Assembly: GCF_039414295.1 (NCBI RefSeq)
Contig: NZ_JBCITM010000002.1
Span: 248,001 to 312,000 of the forward strand
Source of the DNA: Anoxynatronum sibiricum
Lineage (GTDB): Bacteria > Bacillota > Clostridia > Peptostreptococcales > Tindalliaceae
DNA length: 64,000 bases
Reading direction: 5' to 3'
Position 1 is the first letter of the stretch. Each line of letters starts with the position of its first letter. The translations under genes and the position numbers were made by a program. The notes under the pieces were generated by a model that ran no database searches, was not told the origin of the DNA, and saw only the letters and a list, made by a program, of their open reading frames with translations. Below, piece by piece: positions 7,777 through 17,062 of this stretch.

Positions 7777-8742
7777 TTATATTTTGGTATCATCAACATT
7801 TGTATTTTCGTCGGTGTCTCCCAAAAGCGCCTCCGCAAATGAACTGGGATCAAAGGGTTGAAGATCCTCCAACTGTTCTCCTACACCAATCATTTTGACT
7901 GGCGTGCCCATTGACTTGGTGATCGCCAGCACGATACCTCCTTTTGCAGTTCCATCAAGTTTTGTCAGTACAATTCCCGTTAACTGGGCAACTTCACCAA
8001 ATACTTTCGCCTGCTGGAGGGCATTCTGTCCGGTGGTGGCATCGAGAACCAGCAACACTTCTTTTTGAGCTTCTGGATATTCCCGGTCAACAACGCGAAA
8101 AATTTTACCCAATTCGTTCATCAGATTCTTCTTGTTGTGAAGCCTGCCTGCCGTATCACAGATTAAAATTTCACAGTTGCGCGCCTTCGCAGCATGAATG
8201 GCATCAAAGATGACTGCTGCAGGATCAGAGCCCTCTTGGTGACGTATTACAGGCACTTGGTTGCGCTGCCCCCATACTTCCAGTTGATCGATGGCACCGG
8301 CCCGGAATGTATCTCCCGCTGCCAACATCACCTCTTTCTGCTGTTGTTTGAAATAATGTGTCAGTTTTCCAATTGTCGTTGTTTTACCGACACCATTAAC
8401 ACCCACTACCAACACAACAGCGGGCGGTGGCTCCACCTGAAGTTCTCGATTTCCCGTGCTTAAAATATTGATGATCAGTTCTTTCAGAAGTGCTTTAACC
8501 TGATGTGGATCATCAGTTTTTACTTCTTTTACTTTTTCTCTTAATGATTCTATTAACTCCATTGTGATATCAAACCCAAGGTCTGCAGTGATGAGAATCT
8601 CTTCCAGCTCATCGTAAAATGCTTCGTCAATTTTGCCATATCCACTGATTAAGGCGTCAATTCTATCGGTAAATTCTTTTGTTGTTTTACTTAATCCTTG
8701 CTTTAATCGTTGAAAAAAACCTGTTTTAGTTTGTTCACTCAC
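7777..8742 (-). CDS. ftsY: SRP receptor GTPase FtsY
   Basis: 321-residue SRP receptor. It lacks a long acidic A domain, as is usual in Firmicutes. The N domain covers about 1-100. The G domain has GVNGVGKTTT (113-122), DTAGRLHNKKNLMNEL near 195-210 and TKLDGTAKGG near 257. Start is GTG, with GGGAGG eight bases upstream. It is the last gene of the fapR-plsX-rnc-smc-ftsY unit and is followed immediately by the ylxM promoter. Expression may be touched by FapR through the operon promoter. Confidence 0.97.
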   Translation of the reverse strand: MSEQTKTGFFQRLKQGLSKTTKEFTDRIDALISGYGKIDEAFYDELEEILITADLGFDITMELIESLREKVKEVKTDDPHQVKALLKELIINILSTGNRELQVEPPPAVVLVVGVNGVGKTTTIGKLTHYFKQQQKEVMLAAGDTFRAGAIDQLEVWGQRNQVPVIRHQEGSDPAAVIFDAIHAAKARNCEILICDTAGRLHNKKNLMNELGKIFRVVDREYPEAQKEVLLVLDATTGQNALQQAKVFGEVAQLTGIVLTKLDGTAKGGIVLAITKSMGTPVKMIGVGEQLEDLQPFDPSSFAEALLGDTDENTNVDDTKI

Positions 8743-8791
8743 TAGTAGTTCCTCCCTGATTACTCATTTGCAGCATTTTTCACTGCTGATA

Positions 8792-11700
8792 TCAGCCAGT
8801 CATCATCTCACGCTTGACTTCTTCCAGTTTTAGTGGCAGCAAGCTGGAAACCCCTTTCTCCTGCATCGTAATGCCATAAAGTGTATGTGCGCGTTCCATC
8901 GTCTGTTTTTTATGAGTCACTACAATGAATTGAATTTCTTTTGAGAGATCAATTAGAAAATCAGCAAAACGACTGACATTGGCATCGTCTAAAGCTGCTT
9001 CAATTTCGTCCAAAACACAAAAGGGTGAAGGCTTTACCAGTAAAATACCGAAAAGAAGAGAAATCGCCGTTAATGCTTTTTCTCCACCGGATAGAAGCGA
9101 CAAATGTTGAAATTTTTTGCCTGGCGGCTGCGCTATAATATCAATTCCCGTTGTTAAAAGATCTTCCGGGTTCTGTAGTACGAGTTCAGTATTGCCACCT
9201 CTGAATAAGCGCTGAAAAACAGCTTTAAACTGCACCTGGATCTTATCAAACTGTTCCTGAAACTGTTGAATCATGTGTTTTTCCAGCTCAGAAATAATCG
9301 TCTCCAGAGACTGCCTTGCCTGCAGCATATCTTCCTCTTGATTAGTTAGGAATTCATAGCGCTCTTTTACACGTCGATATTCATCCAAAGCCCCCACATG
9401 CACCTCTCCCAGTAACTGCATTTCTTGCTTCAGTCCTGGAAGATCAGATGGTTTTAAAGAGCCTTCCGGCTGGCTGTTCAGCCAGATCTTTGCCTGCGTA
9501 GGGTTCATTTCGTGATACTCCAGCAGTCGGTCTATGACCTGTTGACGTTGCCATTCCTGTTTAGATAAGCGCAGCTCTGCCTGGTGATTTTTCTCAATAA
9601 GGCGTTGTTGATTCTCATTATGCAGCAACCGATCTTTCTGCTTCAACCGAAGTTCTTTTTGAATGCGGGTCTGATTTTCCTGCACTTGCTGCAAACTTAG
9701 TTGTTCCTCTTTCAGTTTGCTATTTTGAACGGTTTCTTTCTCTTTCAACTTCTGCATAGCATTGTGTGTATCAGTTTGTTTACTGTTTGTTTCTTCAAGA
9801 TCTTTAAGTAATTGTAATTCTCTCATTTTCAGTGATTGGTGCCGCATTTCCATGTTCTTCTTTTCTGCTTCCAGTGCTTTGTTTTTTTCGCGATGAGCAG
9901 CCAACGCCACCTGCTGTTCACCTGCAATCTTTTTTAGCTCGTTTAACTGAGACAGCAATTGTTGCTGCAGTTCCACTTCACGCTCCACTTCTGCCCGCAC
10001 ACCAGCAAGTGCGTTCTCCTTATCATCCAGTTCTTTCCGTAATTGTTTCAACTCATTGCCAAGATTTTTTAAATGATTTGACAGTTGCTCCTGTTCCTGA
10101 TTAAAACGGTGAATTCTTTGAGTCAACAAAGAAATCTGTTGCTGTAAATGGTCAATTTCCCCTTCACATTTCACCAGTTGATGCTCTTGTTGTGTGCTTT
10201 CCTGTCTCTGCTCCATTAAGTGAGTTTTGATTGAACTCCGCTTAATATTAAGTTTATCCATGTGAGATTCTGTCAAATTGCGTTTCTCAGCAAGTTGATG
10301 TATTTCCTTGCCAAGCTCTTCAATTTCTCGTTTCCGAACCAAAAGCCCATCCTGTTGGGCTGAAACACTCCCCCCTGTCATGGATCCGCCGGGCTGCATT
10401 AAATCTCCTTCTATTGTGGTCAATTTCACCTGATGCTTTAATTCCCGGGCAAGACGAATGGCTGTATCCAAATCATTCGTCACCACTACTCGCCCTAACA
10501 AATTTTGAAAAACAGACTGATATGGGCTTGGAAAACTGATGAGATCAATGGCACAGGCCGCTGCTTCTTCATATTTTTCAACAATTTGCTGTTCATAATG
10601 GTTCAAAGTGCGACCTTTGATCACGTTAATGGGTAAAACCGTCACCCTCCCCTGATGATTACTTTTCAGAAAATCAATCAACTTTTTTCCCTGAGACTCT
10701 TCATCAGTCACTAAGTATTGCAATGCTGGTCCCAAAGATGTTTCAATGGCAGTCTCATAGCCCTTTGGTACTCTCAGCAAATCAGCAATCACACCGTGGA
10801 AACCACCTGCCAGCTCAGGATTTTGCTGTACCGCTCTCAACACATTCCTCACGCCCCGCTGGAATCCTTCAAAGGTTTTTTCCATGTTCACCAGTGTATT
10901 TTTCCTGTGCATGCGTTGATCGTGTTCTTGATTCAACTGATGCAGCTGTTTCTCCATCTGCATCAGCTGGCGTTCAACTTCTTCCAGTGACGCTTCTGAA
11001 GCTTCCATTTCACCAGCGATCATCACCAGTGCTTTTTTTAATGCCCTTAATTCAGTATCCGCCATTTGTTGCTTTTGCTGCGCTTCATCGGCTTCTAATT
11101 CAATCACCTTGTGATCTTCCTGCAGTTGCTGCTGCCGTTGAATGGCCGCATCTTCCAAAGCTTGTACCCTTTCGATACGCGCCTTCAGACCTGCAATCTG
11201 ATTGAGAGATTCTATGATGCCCGCCTTGTTGCTCTCCAACTGATTCTGCCTTTGTAACAACTGGCTGTTTTCCAGTTGTACTCTTTCATTGAGTTCGGCC
11301 ATTTTCTCTTCCTGTTCAGTGTATCTGTGCTGTTGATGCAACAGCTTTTCTTCTAACTGCTGGAGATTCTCATTTTCCTGGCAAATTTCAAAATGCAATT
11401 GACCTGAGGTTGCATTCAATCTATTATTTTGGTCCTCCAAATGCTCCATGCGCTGTTTATGGAGGCGATACTGAGTATGGTTTTCTTCCAGTTCTGTTTC
11501 CATTTCTTTTATGCGTCGACCAATCAACTCTTTTTCCGCTTCGCAATGTTGCACTTCATTTTCGGATTCTTGAAGTTCCTTTTCCAACAACACTAACTCG
11601 GCCTGAATCTCACTCAGCATTTGCTGCCAACGCTGCTGTTCAAGCCTGATCTGATTAATTCCATCGTCAGATTTTATGATATCTTTAAGGAAATGATCTA

Positions 11701-12379
11701 CTTCAAGCCTGCGTATTTTTTCCCGCAGATTCAAGTATTTTTCCGCTTTTTCTGCCTGTAAGCGAAGTGGTTCAAGCTGTTCCTCCAGCTCCAGCAAAAT
11801 GTCTTTTAACCGGGAAAGATTTTCGTTGGTTTGTGTAATTTTTTTTTCCGCTTCTTCTTTCCGGGTTCGGTACTTGACTATGCCTGCTGCTTCTTCAAAC
11901 AGAAGCCGACGCTCTTCACCTCTCTGGCTCAGTAACTCATCAATACGTCCTTGTCCAATGATGGAATAACCTTCTTTTCCGATACCCGTATCCATCAAAA
12001 GCTCTTTAACATCTTTTAAACGACATCGGTCGCGATTAAGAAAGTACTCACTTTCACCAGATCTGTAGACTCTGCGGGTAATCGCCACTTCCTGATAAGG
12101 GACACTCATCACTCCTGCATTGTTATCAAAATAGATGGTTACCTCCGCTAATCCCTGTGGCTTTTTGCGGTCCGTGCCAGAGAAGATAACATCTTCCATT
12201 TTTTGTCCCCGAAGACTTCTGGCACTTTGTTCTCCCAACACCCACCGAATCGCGTCGGCTATGTTGCTTTTGCCACAGCCATTGGGACCTACCACAGCCG
12301 TAACACCTGTTTCAAATCCCAGTTCAACGCGCTGTGCAAAGGATTTAAATCCCTTCATTTCAAGTTTTTTTAACCGCAA
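8792..12379 (-). CDS. smc: Chromosome segregation/condensin ATPase SMC
   Basis: 1195-residue SMC. The N-terminal Walker A GPNGCGKS is at 31-38. Two very long Gln/Glu-rich coiled coils flank a hinge near residues 505-670. The C-terminal head carries LLSGGEKALTA and the Walker B/D-loop VLDEIEAALDD. It compacts DNA with ScpA and ScpB, which are not in the window. The likely start is a TTG at 12379, seven bases after GGGAGG. A TTG further upstream (12394) would include the ribosome site. It lies 62 bases downstream of rnc. Confidence 0.97.
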   Translation of the reverse strand: MRLKKLEMKGFKSFAQRVELGFETGVTAVVGPNGCGKSNIADAIRWVLGEQSARSLRGQKMEDVIFSGTDRKKPQGLAEVTIYFDNNAGVMSVPYQEVAITRRVYRSGESEYFLNRDRCRLKDVKELLMDTGIGKEGYSIIGQGRIDELLSQRGEERRLLFEEAAGIVKYRTRKEEAEKKITQTNENLSRLKDILLELEEQLEPLRLQAEKAEKYLNLREKIRRLEVDHFLKDIIKSDDGINQIRLEQQRWQQMLSEIQAELVLLEKELQESENEVQHCEAEKELIGRRIKEMETELEENHTQYRLHKQRMEHLEDQNNRLNATSGQLHFEICQENENLQQLEEKLLHQQHRYTEQEEKMAELNERVQLENSQLLQRQNQLESNKAGIIESLNQIAGLKARIERVQALEDAAIQRQQQLQEDHKVIELEADEAQQKQQMADTELRALKKALVMIAGEMEASEASLEEVERQLMQMEKQLHQLNQEHDQRMHRKNTLVNMEKTFEGFQRGVRNVLRAVQQNPELAGGFHGVIADLLRVPKGYETAIETSLGPALQYLVTDEESQGKKLIDFLKSNHQGRVTVLPINVIKGRTLNHYEQQIVEKYEEAAACAIDLISFPSPYQSVFQNLLGRVVVTNDLDTAIRLARELKHQVKLTTIEGDLMQPGGSMTGGSVSAQQDGLLVRKREIEELGKEIHQLAEKRNLTESHMDKLNIKRSSIKTHLMEQRQESTQQEHQLVKCEGEIDHLQQQISLLTQRIHRFNQEQEQLSNHLKNLGNELKQLRKELDDKENALAGVRAEVEREVELQQQLLSQLNELKKIAGEQQVALAAHREKNKALEAEKKNMEMRHQSLKMRELQLLKDLEETNSKQTDTHNAMQKLKEKETVQNSKLKEEQLSLQQVQENQTRIQKELRLKQKDRLLHNENQQRLIEKNHQAELRLSKQEWQRQQVIDRLLEYHEMNPTQAKIWLNSQPEGSLKPSDLPGLKQEMQLLGEVHVGALDEYRRVKERYEFLTNQEEDMLQARQSLETIISELEKHMIQQFQEQFDKIQVQFKAVFQRLFRGGNTELVLQNPEDLLTTGIDIIAQPPGKKFQHLSLLSGGEKALTAISLLFGILLVKPSPFCVLDEIEAALDDANVSRFADFLIDLSKEIQFIVVTHKKQTMERAHTLYGITMQEKGVSSLLPLKLEEVKREMMTG

Positions 12380-12441
12380 ATGGAACCCTCCCAAAACACA
12401 CTTGTGATGCTATCTTACACAGAGCTCCTAAACCATGCATT

Positions 12442-13170
12442 TTACGATTTCATCTCCAAGAAATTGATCGCTGACTTTGCAGCCCGCTGCTCCGCTTCTT
12501 TCTTGTTTTTCCCCTCTCCGGCACCCAATGTCTGGTTTCCGACACGAACCTCGATAAAGAAGGTTTTGTTATGATCCGGCCCCTGCTCATTAACAACACA
12601 ATATTCAATTCTTTCTTGTGTCGACCCCTGCTGGCCTCCCTGCCATATTTCCTGTAGCTTTGTCTTATAGTCAGTCATCAAGTCGCCATTGGCTGCCAAG
12701 TCAATTAAGTCGTGAAAATTGTTCAAGACAAAAGCTCTTGCAATTTCAAATCCACCATCCAGATAGATAGCTGCAATCAATGATTCCAATCCATCTGCAA
12801 GTATTGACTCTCTGTCGCGGCCGCCACTGGCTTCTTCGCCCCTGCCCAGTAAAAGATAGCTTCCTATATTGATTCGTCGTGCTTTCAGCGCCAGGGAGGC
12901 TTCACAAACAACATTGGCACGAACTTTTGTTAATTCACCCTCAGGCAAATGGTGATAGGTTTCAAATATATAGTGACTGATGATCAGTCCCAGTACTGAG
13001 TCACCCAAAAACTCAAGCCTTTCATTATCATGCATCCGTCGATGTTTCCATTCATTTGCAAACGAACTGTGTGTCATTGCTTCCATTAGAATGCTTTCCT
13101 TTTTAAATGAATAGCCAATGCGTTGTTGCAACTCCGGGCATATGTGATACCAATGATCTAAATCTTTCAT
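12442..13170 (-). CDS. rnc: Ribonuclease III
   Basis: 242-residue RNase III, a double-strand-specific endoribonuclease for rRNA maturation. The catalytic signature NERLEFLGD is at 49-57, with a second acidic cluster in ADGLESLIAAIYLDGG. A C-terminal double-stranded-RNA-binding domain starts near 165 (DYKTKLQEIWQ, then NKKEAEQRAAKSAI). The ATG overlaps the plsX stop by 4 bases. In many Firmicutes acpP sits between plsX and rnc; here there is no room for it. Confidence 0.97.
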   Translation of the reverse strand: MKDLDHWYHICPELQQRIGYSFKKESILMEAMTHSSFANEWKHRRMHDNERLEFLGDSVLGLIISHYIFETYHHLPEGELTKVRANVVCEASLALKARRINIGSYLLLGRGEEASGGRDRESILADGLESLIAAIYLDGGFEIARAFVLNNFHDLIDLAANGDLMTDYKTKLQEIWQGGQQGSTQERIEYCVVNEQGPDHNKTFFIEVRVGNQTLGAGEGKNKKEAEQRAAKSAINFLEMKS

Positions 13171-14186
13171 TGATGCGTCGCCTCCTCCAACTCAATCGAG
13201 GCATTGGGTAATTGACTGATAATATGAGGAACCAGATGATTTTCAAAAGAAATTTTAGCCTGCCGAACAGCATTCTTTAGCGCTTTTGCATTTGAGCTCC
13301 CGTGAGCTTTTATTAATAAACCATTAACCCCCAGAAAAGGAACACCTCCGTGTTCTGTGTAATCAAACCGTTTTTTAAAGTCACGAAGCCCTGGTTTTAC
13401 CAGTAGAGTGCCTGCTTTTCTAAGAAAATTGCGGGTCAGTTCCTGTTTCAGTGTATCTCCGAAGGTTCCTGCCACACCTTCATACAGTTTTAGTATAATG
13501 TTACCGGTAAACCCGTCGCAGACGATGACATCCGCAACACCGGAAGGAATATCTCTGGCCTCGATATTTCCCTTAAAGCCAATATGGGCCTGTTCCAGTA
13601 AAGGGTAGGTTTCTTTTGAGAGTTCATTTCCTTTTTCTGCCTCAATTCCAACATTCACCAGTCTGATTTCCGGCTCATTGATCCCTGCCATTGTCTGCAT
13701 GTAACTGCGTCCCATTCGGGCGAAATCCAAGAGATGCTGAGGCTTGCAATCGGCATTGGCTCCTGCATCAATTAAAAGAGAAATGCCTCTTGGGGTTGGT
13801 ATTGGAACTGCAAGAGCAGGGCGGCTGATACCTTTAATTCGTCCAAGAATAAAAAGCCCTCCAGCTAGTAAGGCTCCGGTATTTCCAGCAGATATGATCG
13901 CATCTGCTTCACCATTTTTAACCATCTGAAAGGCAACAGACATGGATGAATTCTTTTTTTGACGCAATGCAACTGAAGGTTTATCCTGATTTTCAATCAT
14001 TTCAGAACAATGAACAATTGTCAATGCATCTCCAACTGATGGGTGCTGCTTGAGTTCACGTTGAAGAACTTCTTCCCTTCCAGTCAGAATCATGTGCACA
14101 CCCAATTCTTCAATGGCCTGAAGCGCTGCTTCAACAGTAACCTGTGGTCCAAAATCGCCTCCCATGGCGTCCATTACCACTTTCAT
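13167..14186 (-). CDS. plsX: Phosphate acyltransferase PlsX
   Basis: Converts acyl-ACP plus phosphate to acyl-phosphate, the substrate of PlsY (encoded at 51.3-51.9 kb in this window). The 339-residue protein shows the family opening VVMDAMGGDFGP, the SAGNTGALLAGG segment, and a C-terminal GGVPFLGVNGLLIKAHGSS motif. Strong ribosome site AAAGGAGG. The start overlaps the fapR stop (ATGA), so translation is coupled to its regulator. Confidence 0.97.
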   Translation of the reverse strand: MKVVMDAMGGDFGPQVTVEAALQAIEELGVHMILTGREEVLQRELKQHPSVGDALTIVHCSEMIENQDKPSVALRQKKNSSMSVAFQMVKNGEADAIISAGNTGALLAGGLFILGRIKGISRPALAVPIPTPRGISLLIDAGANADCKPQHLLDFARMGRSYMQTMAGINEPEIRLVNVGIEAEKGNELSKETYPLLEQAHIGFKGNIEARDIPSGVADVIVCDGFTGNIILKLYEGVAGTFGDTLKQELTRNFLRKAGTLLVKPGLRDFKKRFDYTEHGGVPFLGVNGLLIKAHGSSNAKALKNAVRQAKISFENHLVPHIISQLPNASIELEEATHQ

Positions 14187-14776
14187 GGCTGTTCCTCCTT
14201 TATGGTGTCCATTGTCACCAGTATAAACTTTCCTCTAAATACCTGCACCTGTCTGTTTTGAATCAGTACATGGACAAAGTGTTTATTGCCTCTGACTCTG
14301 ACAACTTCGGCCTTGGCGACAAGCTTGTCACCAGACTCAACCGGCTGCAAGTATTTAATATTTGATACACCTGTTAATGCCGCATTGGCATCAATAACAG
14401 CCATCGCCAGAGACTCCGCCTGTGAGTAAATATGATGCCCCATCACCATGCTGGTTTTTTTGAAAGCCATCTCCCTGTTTGTTTCCAGTATTGAAATGCC
14501 ACTTTCACCTAGTTTTAAATCAATCAATTCCCCTACAATCTCTGTTCCTGCCATACTCCTCACCTTTTCGTAATTCTCAGATGCTGCATGGCGCATGCGT
14601 TCCCGTAATTCTGGAATACCCAACTCCAGTCGGTCCAGACGGATGGTTTGTATACTGACCTGAAATCGTAATGCCAGATCTTCATCAGTCAGAAACGGAT
14701 CTTCCGAAATCAATTGTTGTAACTGTGTCTGTCTTTCACGCTTGTTTCTGCGCGGTGACGAACCGTTTGTTTTCAT
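14183..14776 (-). CDS. fapR: Fatty acid/phospholipid biosynthesis repressor FapR
   Basis: 197-residue FapR, the malonyl-CoA-responsive repressor of lipid synthesis. It has an N-terminal DeoR-like helix-turn-helix (about 18-55) and a C-terminal hot-dog domain (about 75-190, including GHHIYSQAESLA) that binds malonyl-CoA in characterised homologues. The start at 14776 has GAGGTG six bases upstream; a longer frame to 14845 runs through its own operator and promoter. The operator 19 bases upstream implies autoregulation of the fapR-plsX-rnc-smc-ftsY unit. Confidence 0.94.
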   Translation of the reverse strand: MKTNGSSPRRNKRERQTQLQQLISEDPFLTDEDLALRFQVSIQTIRLDRLELGIPELRERMRHAASENYEKVRSMAGTEIVGELIDLKLGESGISILETNREMAFKKTSMVMGHHIYSQAESLAMAVIDANAALTGVSNIKYLQPVESGDKLVAKAEVVRVRGNKHFVHVLIQNRQVQVFRGKFILVTMDTIKEEQP

Positions 14777-14794
14777 CTGATTCACCTCGGGTTC

Positions 14795-14813
14795 ATTAGT
14801 ACCTGATGCTAAT
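14795..14813 (-). promoter_or_regulatory. FapR operator
   Basis: ATTAGTACCTGATGCTAAT read on the plus strand is one base away from the known Bacillus FapR site (ATTAGTACCTGATACTAAT), with the TTAG...CTAA inverted repeat intact. It lies three bases downstream of the -10 box, over the expected transcription start, which is where a repressor would block initiation. Confidence 0.88.
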
Positions 14814-14816
14814 CTC

Positions 14817-14845
14817 AGTATACCTGAGTTTTTTATAACTGACAA
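14817..14845 (-). promoter_or_regulatory. Promoter for fapR-plsX-rnc-smc-ftsY
   Basis: Minus strand TTGTCA (14845-14840), 17-base spacer, TATACT (14822-14817). The FapR operator abuts its downstream edge, and the rpmF terminator is just upstream, isolating the unit. Confidence 0.72.
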
Positions 14846-14859
14846 GGAAGTCCCTAAAC

Positions 14860-14893
14860 AGAAAAAACAGCAAAGCCATTCGGCAATGCTGTT
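14860..14893 (-). terminator. Rho-independent terminator after rpmF
   Basis: On the minus strand AACAGCA-TT-GCC pairs with GGC-TT-TGCTGTT around a GAAT loop, a 12-position stem with two mismatches, followed by TTTTTTC. It begins about ten bases after the rpmF stop and ends the ackA-DUF177-rpmF transcript. Confidence 0.7.
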
Positions 14894-14902
14894 CTCTAAA
14901 AA

Positions 14903-15082
14903 CTACTTGACATCAATGACTTCTTTACCCTTGTATGTTCCGCAATTGGTGCATACTCTGTGGGAAAGTTTTGGTTCATGGCATTGAGGACACTCTGAGG
15001 TGGTTGGAGCAACATACTTGGAGTTAGAAGCTCTTCTCATATCTCGGTCAGATTTACTTGTTTTGCGCTTTGGTACTGGCAT
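14903..15082 (-). CDS. rpmF: 50S ribosomal protein L32
   Basis: 59-residue L32 beginning MPVPKRKTSKSDRDMRRA. It has a zinc-ribbon pair CPQC...CTNC, the metal-binding form of L32. The ATG at 15082 has a GGAGGTG site. It lies 12 bases after the DUF177 gene, the conserved DUF177-rpmF pairing seen across bacteria. Confidence 0.96.
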   Translation of the reverse strand: MPVPKRKTSKSDRDMRRASNSKYVAPTTSECPQCHEPKLSHRVCTNCGTYKGKEVIDVK

Positions 15083-15094
15083 GACAACACCTCC

Positions 15095-15628
15095 TTACTC
15101 ATTCGCTTTCTCAAGCCAGTCTCGCAATTGGGCAAGTCTGGGGTCCGGCTCTTTTTCATTTTTGTCTCGATCCAGACAGTCACATTCACCCTGTTCACGC
15201 CTTTGACCACACAGGCTGCAAATTCCTTCGCAGTTCTCGCGGCATAGCGTTTTCACGGGCAACTGAATCATTAGCTGTTCTTGTGCATACTGGAGTAAAT
15301 CCAGATGAAAGCCTTCATAAAAGCACACATTATCCTCAGGCTCTATTTCCTTTTCATTTCCAGCAGGCAACAGTTCTTCAAAAGATTGGGCCTCAATTGC
15401 CTGTTCGACCGCTTCCAGGCAACGTGCACAGTGAGTGGTGATATTGACCTGAATTTGAGTTTCCAGAAAAAGTTGATCGCCAATTTTCCGAACATTGCCG
15501 TTCACCTGAACAGGACCATTGCAAACAATCACATCTCCATAATAGTCCACATTGGGTTGCTCATACGCAAACTCATAGGAGAGAAATTCCGCTTCCTTTT
15601 TCAGCAACGGAGATAAATCCAGTTTCAT
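15095..15628 (-). CDS. DUF177 (YceD/YlbN) family protein
   Basis: 177-residue protein of the DUF177 family. Homologues bind or help process 23S rRNA in some bacteria and plants; a role here is inferred. Cysteines occur as CARC near residue 82 and as a C-terminal cluster (CRENCEGICSLCG, then CDC), which may bind metal. The start at 15628 has GAGGTGG upstream; a longer frame to 15697 has no such site. It sits in the usual place before rpmF. Confidence 0.88.
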   Translation of the reverse strand: MKLDLSPLLKKEAEFLSYEFAYEQPNVDYYGDVIVCNGPVQVNGNVRKIGDQLFLETQIQVNITTHCARCLEAVEQAIEAQSFEELLPAGNEKEIEPEDNVCFYEGFHLDLLQYAQEQLMIQLPVKTLCRENCEGICSLCGQRREQGECDCLDRDKNEKEPDPRLAQLRDWLEKANE

Positions 15629-15700
15629 CGTACCACCTCTGTTTCCAATAGAAAAAATTATATGGCTCCGGCAAGCATTTGTCAAGGCAAATTTCAAACC

Positions 15701-16897
15701 TTATGAAATTAAAGCTCTTGTTTCTCTTGCTATCATCAATTCTTCGTTGGTGGGCATCAGTACAATTTTTACAGTGGAATCGTCAGTGCTAATGATTGCT
15801 TCTTTGCCTCGAAGATTATCATTTTTAGAATCATCGATGTTAGCACCCATGAAAGCCAGTGTTTTGCATATTTCTTTGCGAGCTGTGTCTGAGTTTTCTC
15901 CCAAGCCTGCAGTGAATACAACAGCATCTAATCCGCCCATTTCTGCCGCGTATGCGCCTATGTACTTAGTAACTCGCTTGTAAAAAATATCCAGGGCAAC
16001 CTGTGCCCGTTCGTTATCCTGAGCAGCAGCATTTTCGATATCTCTAAAATCACTGCTGACGCCAGAAATTCCAAGTACACCAGATTTTTTGTTCATGATA
16101 TTATTCACAGCATTGATATCCAAACCTTCTTTTTCCATGATGTAGGAAATAATCGCAGGATCCAAATCACCGCATCTTGTTCCCATCGCCAGACCTTCCA
16201 AAGGTGTGAAGCCCATGGTCGTATCAATTGATTTGCCATTCATTACAGCAGCCATACTTGCCCCATTACCCAAATGACAGGTAACTAATTTTAATGTTTC
16301 CAATGGTTTTCCAAGTAATTCAGCTGTTTTAATTGCCACATACTTGTGAGATGTTCCGTGAAACCCGTAGCGACGAATTTTGTATTTCTCATAAAGCTCA
16401 TATGGAAGTGCATATAAATAGGACGATTTCGGCATGGTTTGATGAAAAGCAGTGTCAAAAACGCCAACCATGGGCACTTCGGCTAATATTTCCTGACAAG
16501 CATAGATTCCCATCAGGTTGGGAGGATTATGCAAAGGTGCCAGGTCGGAACATTCTTCAAGGGCATCAATGACTTCCTGGGTGATCATCACTGAGCCTGA
16601 AAATTTTTCGCCTGCATGTACAACCCGATGACCAACTGCATTGATCTCATCCAGTGTGTTCAGAACTCCATGATCTTTGTCCTGCAACGCATCAAGCACA
16701 ACTTTAATGGCGTCCTTGTGATTGTGCAGCGCGACTTCAATCACCGTTTTGTCTTTATCAACGGGCTCATGTTTGACAAAAGAACCCTCGATTCCGATCC
16801 GCTCAGCGACGCCCTTTGCCAGTAGCGTTTCGTTTTCCATGTTGATGATCTGATACTTAAGTGATGAGCTGCCGCAATTTAATACCAATACTTTCAT
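15701..16897 (-). CDS. ackA: Acetate kinase
   Basis: Interconverts acetyl-phosphate + ADP and acetate + ATP, giving ATP in fermentation. The 398-residue protein opens VLVLNCGSSSLKY and has the HLGNGAS motif near 205 and MGTRCGDLDP near 240. GGGAGGG sits six bases before the ATG at 16897. Phosphotransacetylase (pta), the usual partner, is not adjacent. It is divergent from tmcAL, whose product uses acetate. Confidence 0.97.
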   Translation of the reverse strand: MKVLVLNCGSSSLKYQIINMENETLLAKGVAERIGIEGSFVKHEPVDKDKTVIEVALHNHKDAIKVVLDALQDKDHGVLNTLDEINAVGHRVVHAGEKFSGSVMITQEVIDALEECSDLAPLHNPPNLMGIYACQEILAEVPMVGVFDTAFHQTMPKSSYLYALPYELYEKYKIRRYGFHGTSHKYVAIKTAELLGKPLETLKLVTCHLGNGASMAAVMNGKSIDTTMGFTPLEGLAMGTRCGDLDPAIISYIMEKEGLDINAVNNIMNKKSGVLGISGVSSDFRDIENAAAQDNERAQVALDIFYKRVTKYIGAYAAEMGGLDAVVFTAGLGENSDTARKEICKTLAFMGANIDDSKNDNLRGKEAIISTDDSTVKIVLMPTNEELMIARETRALIS

Positions 16898-16954
16898 GTT
16901 AGACCCTCCCATGATTAAATGTGATTACATCCGTTTTCCCAATGCTTCCTGTCA

Positions 16955-16983
16955 ATCATAATAAACTTTTAACAATTTTTCAA
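16955..16983 (-). promoter_or_regulatory. Proximal candidate promoter for ackA
   Basis: Minus strand TTGAAA (16983-16978), 17-base spacer, TATGAT (16960-16955); about 58 bases upstream of the ackA start. Confidence 0.5.
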
Positions 16984-17056
16984 CACCTGGCCCAAATTGT
17001 CACATTGTTGCCAAATGCTTCTTTTCAATTTCATCTCTAATGACACACTGAACTTT

Positions 17057-17062
17057 ATTATA
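17057..17062 (-). promoter_or_regulatory. Distal extended -10 candidate for ackA
   Basis: Minus strand TGCTATAAT is a perfect extended -10 element; the -35 region is poor. It would give a long (~150-base) ackA leader. Confidence 0.4.

Noticed and set aside
10723..11205. 160-codon plus-strand open frame inside smc
   Set aside because: It lies antisense to the coiled-coil coding region of a clear smc gene and has no recognisable content or ribosome site.
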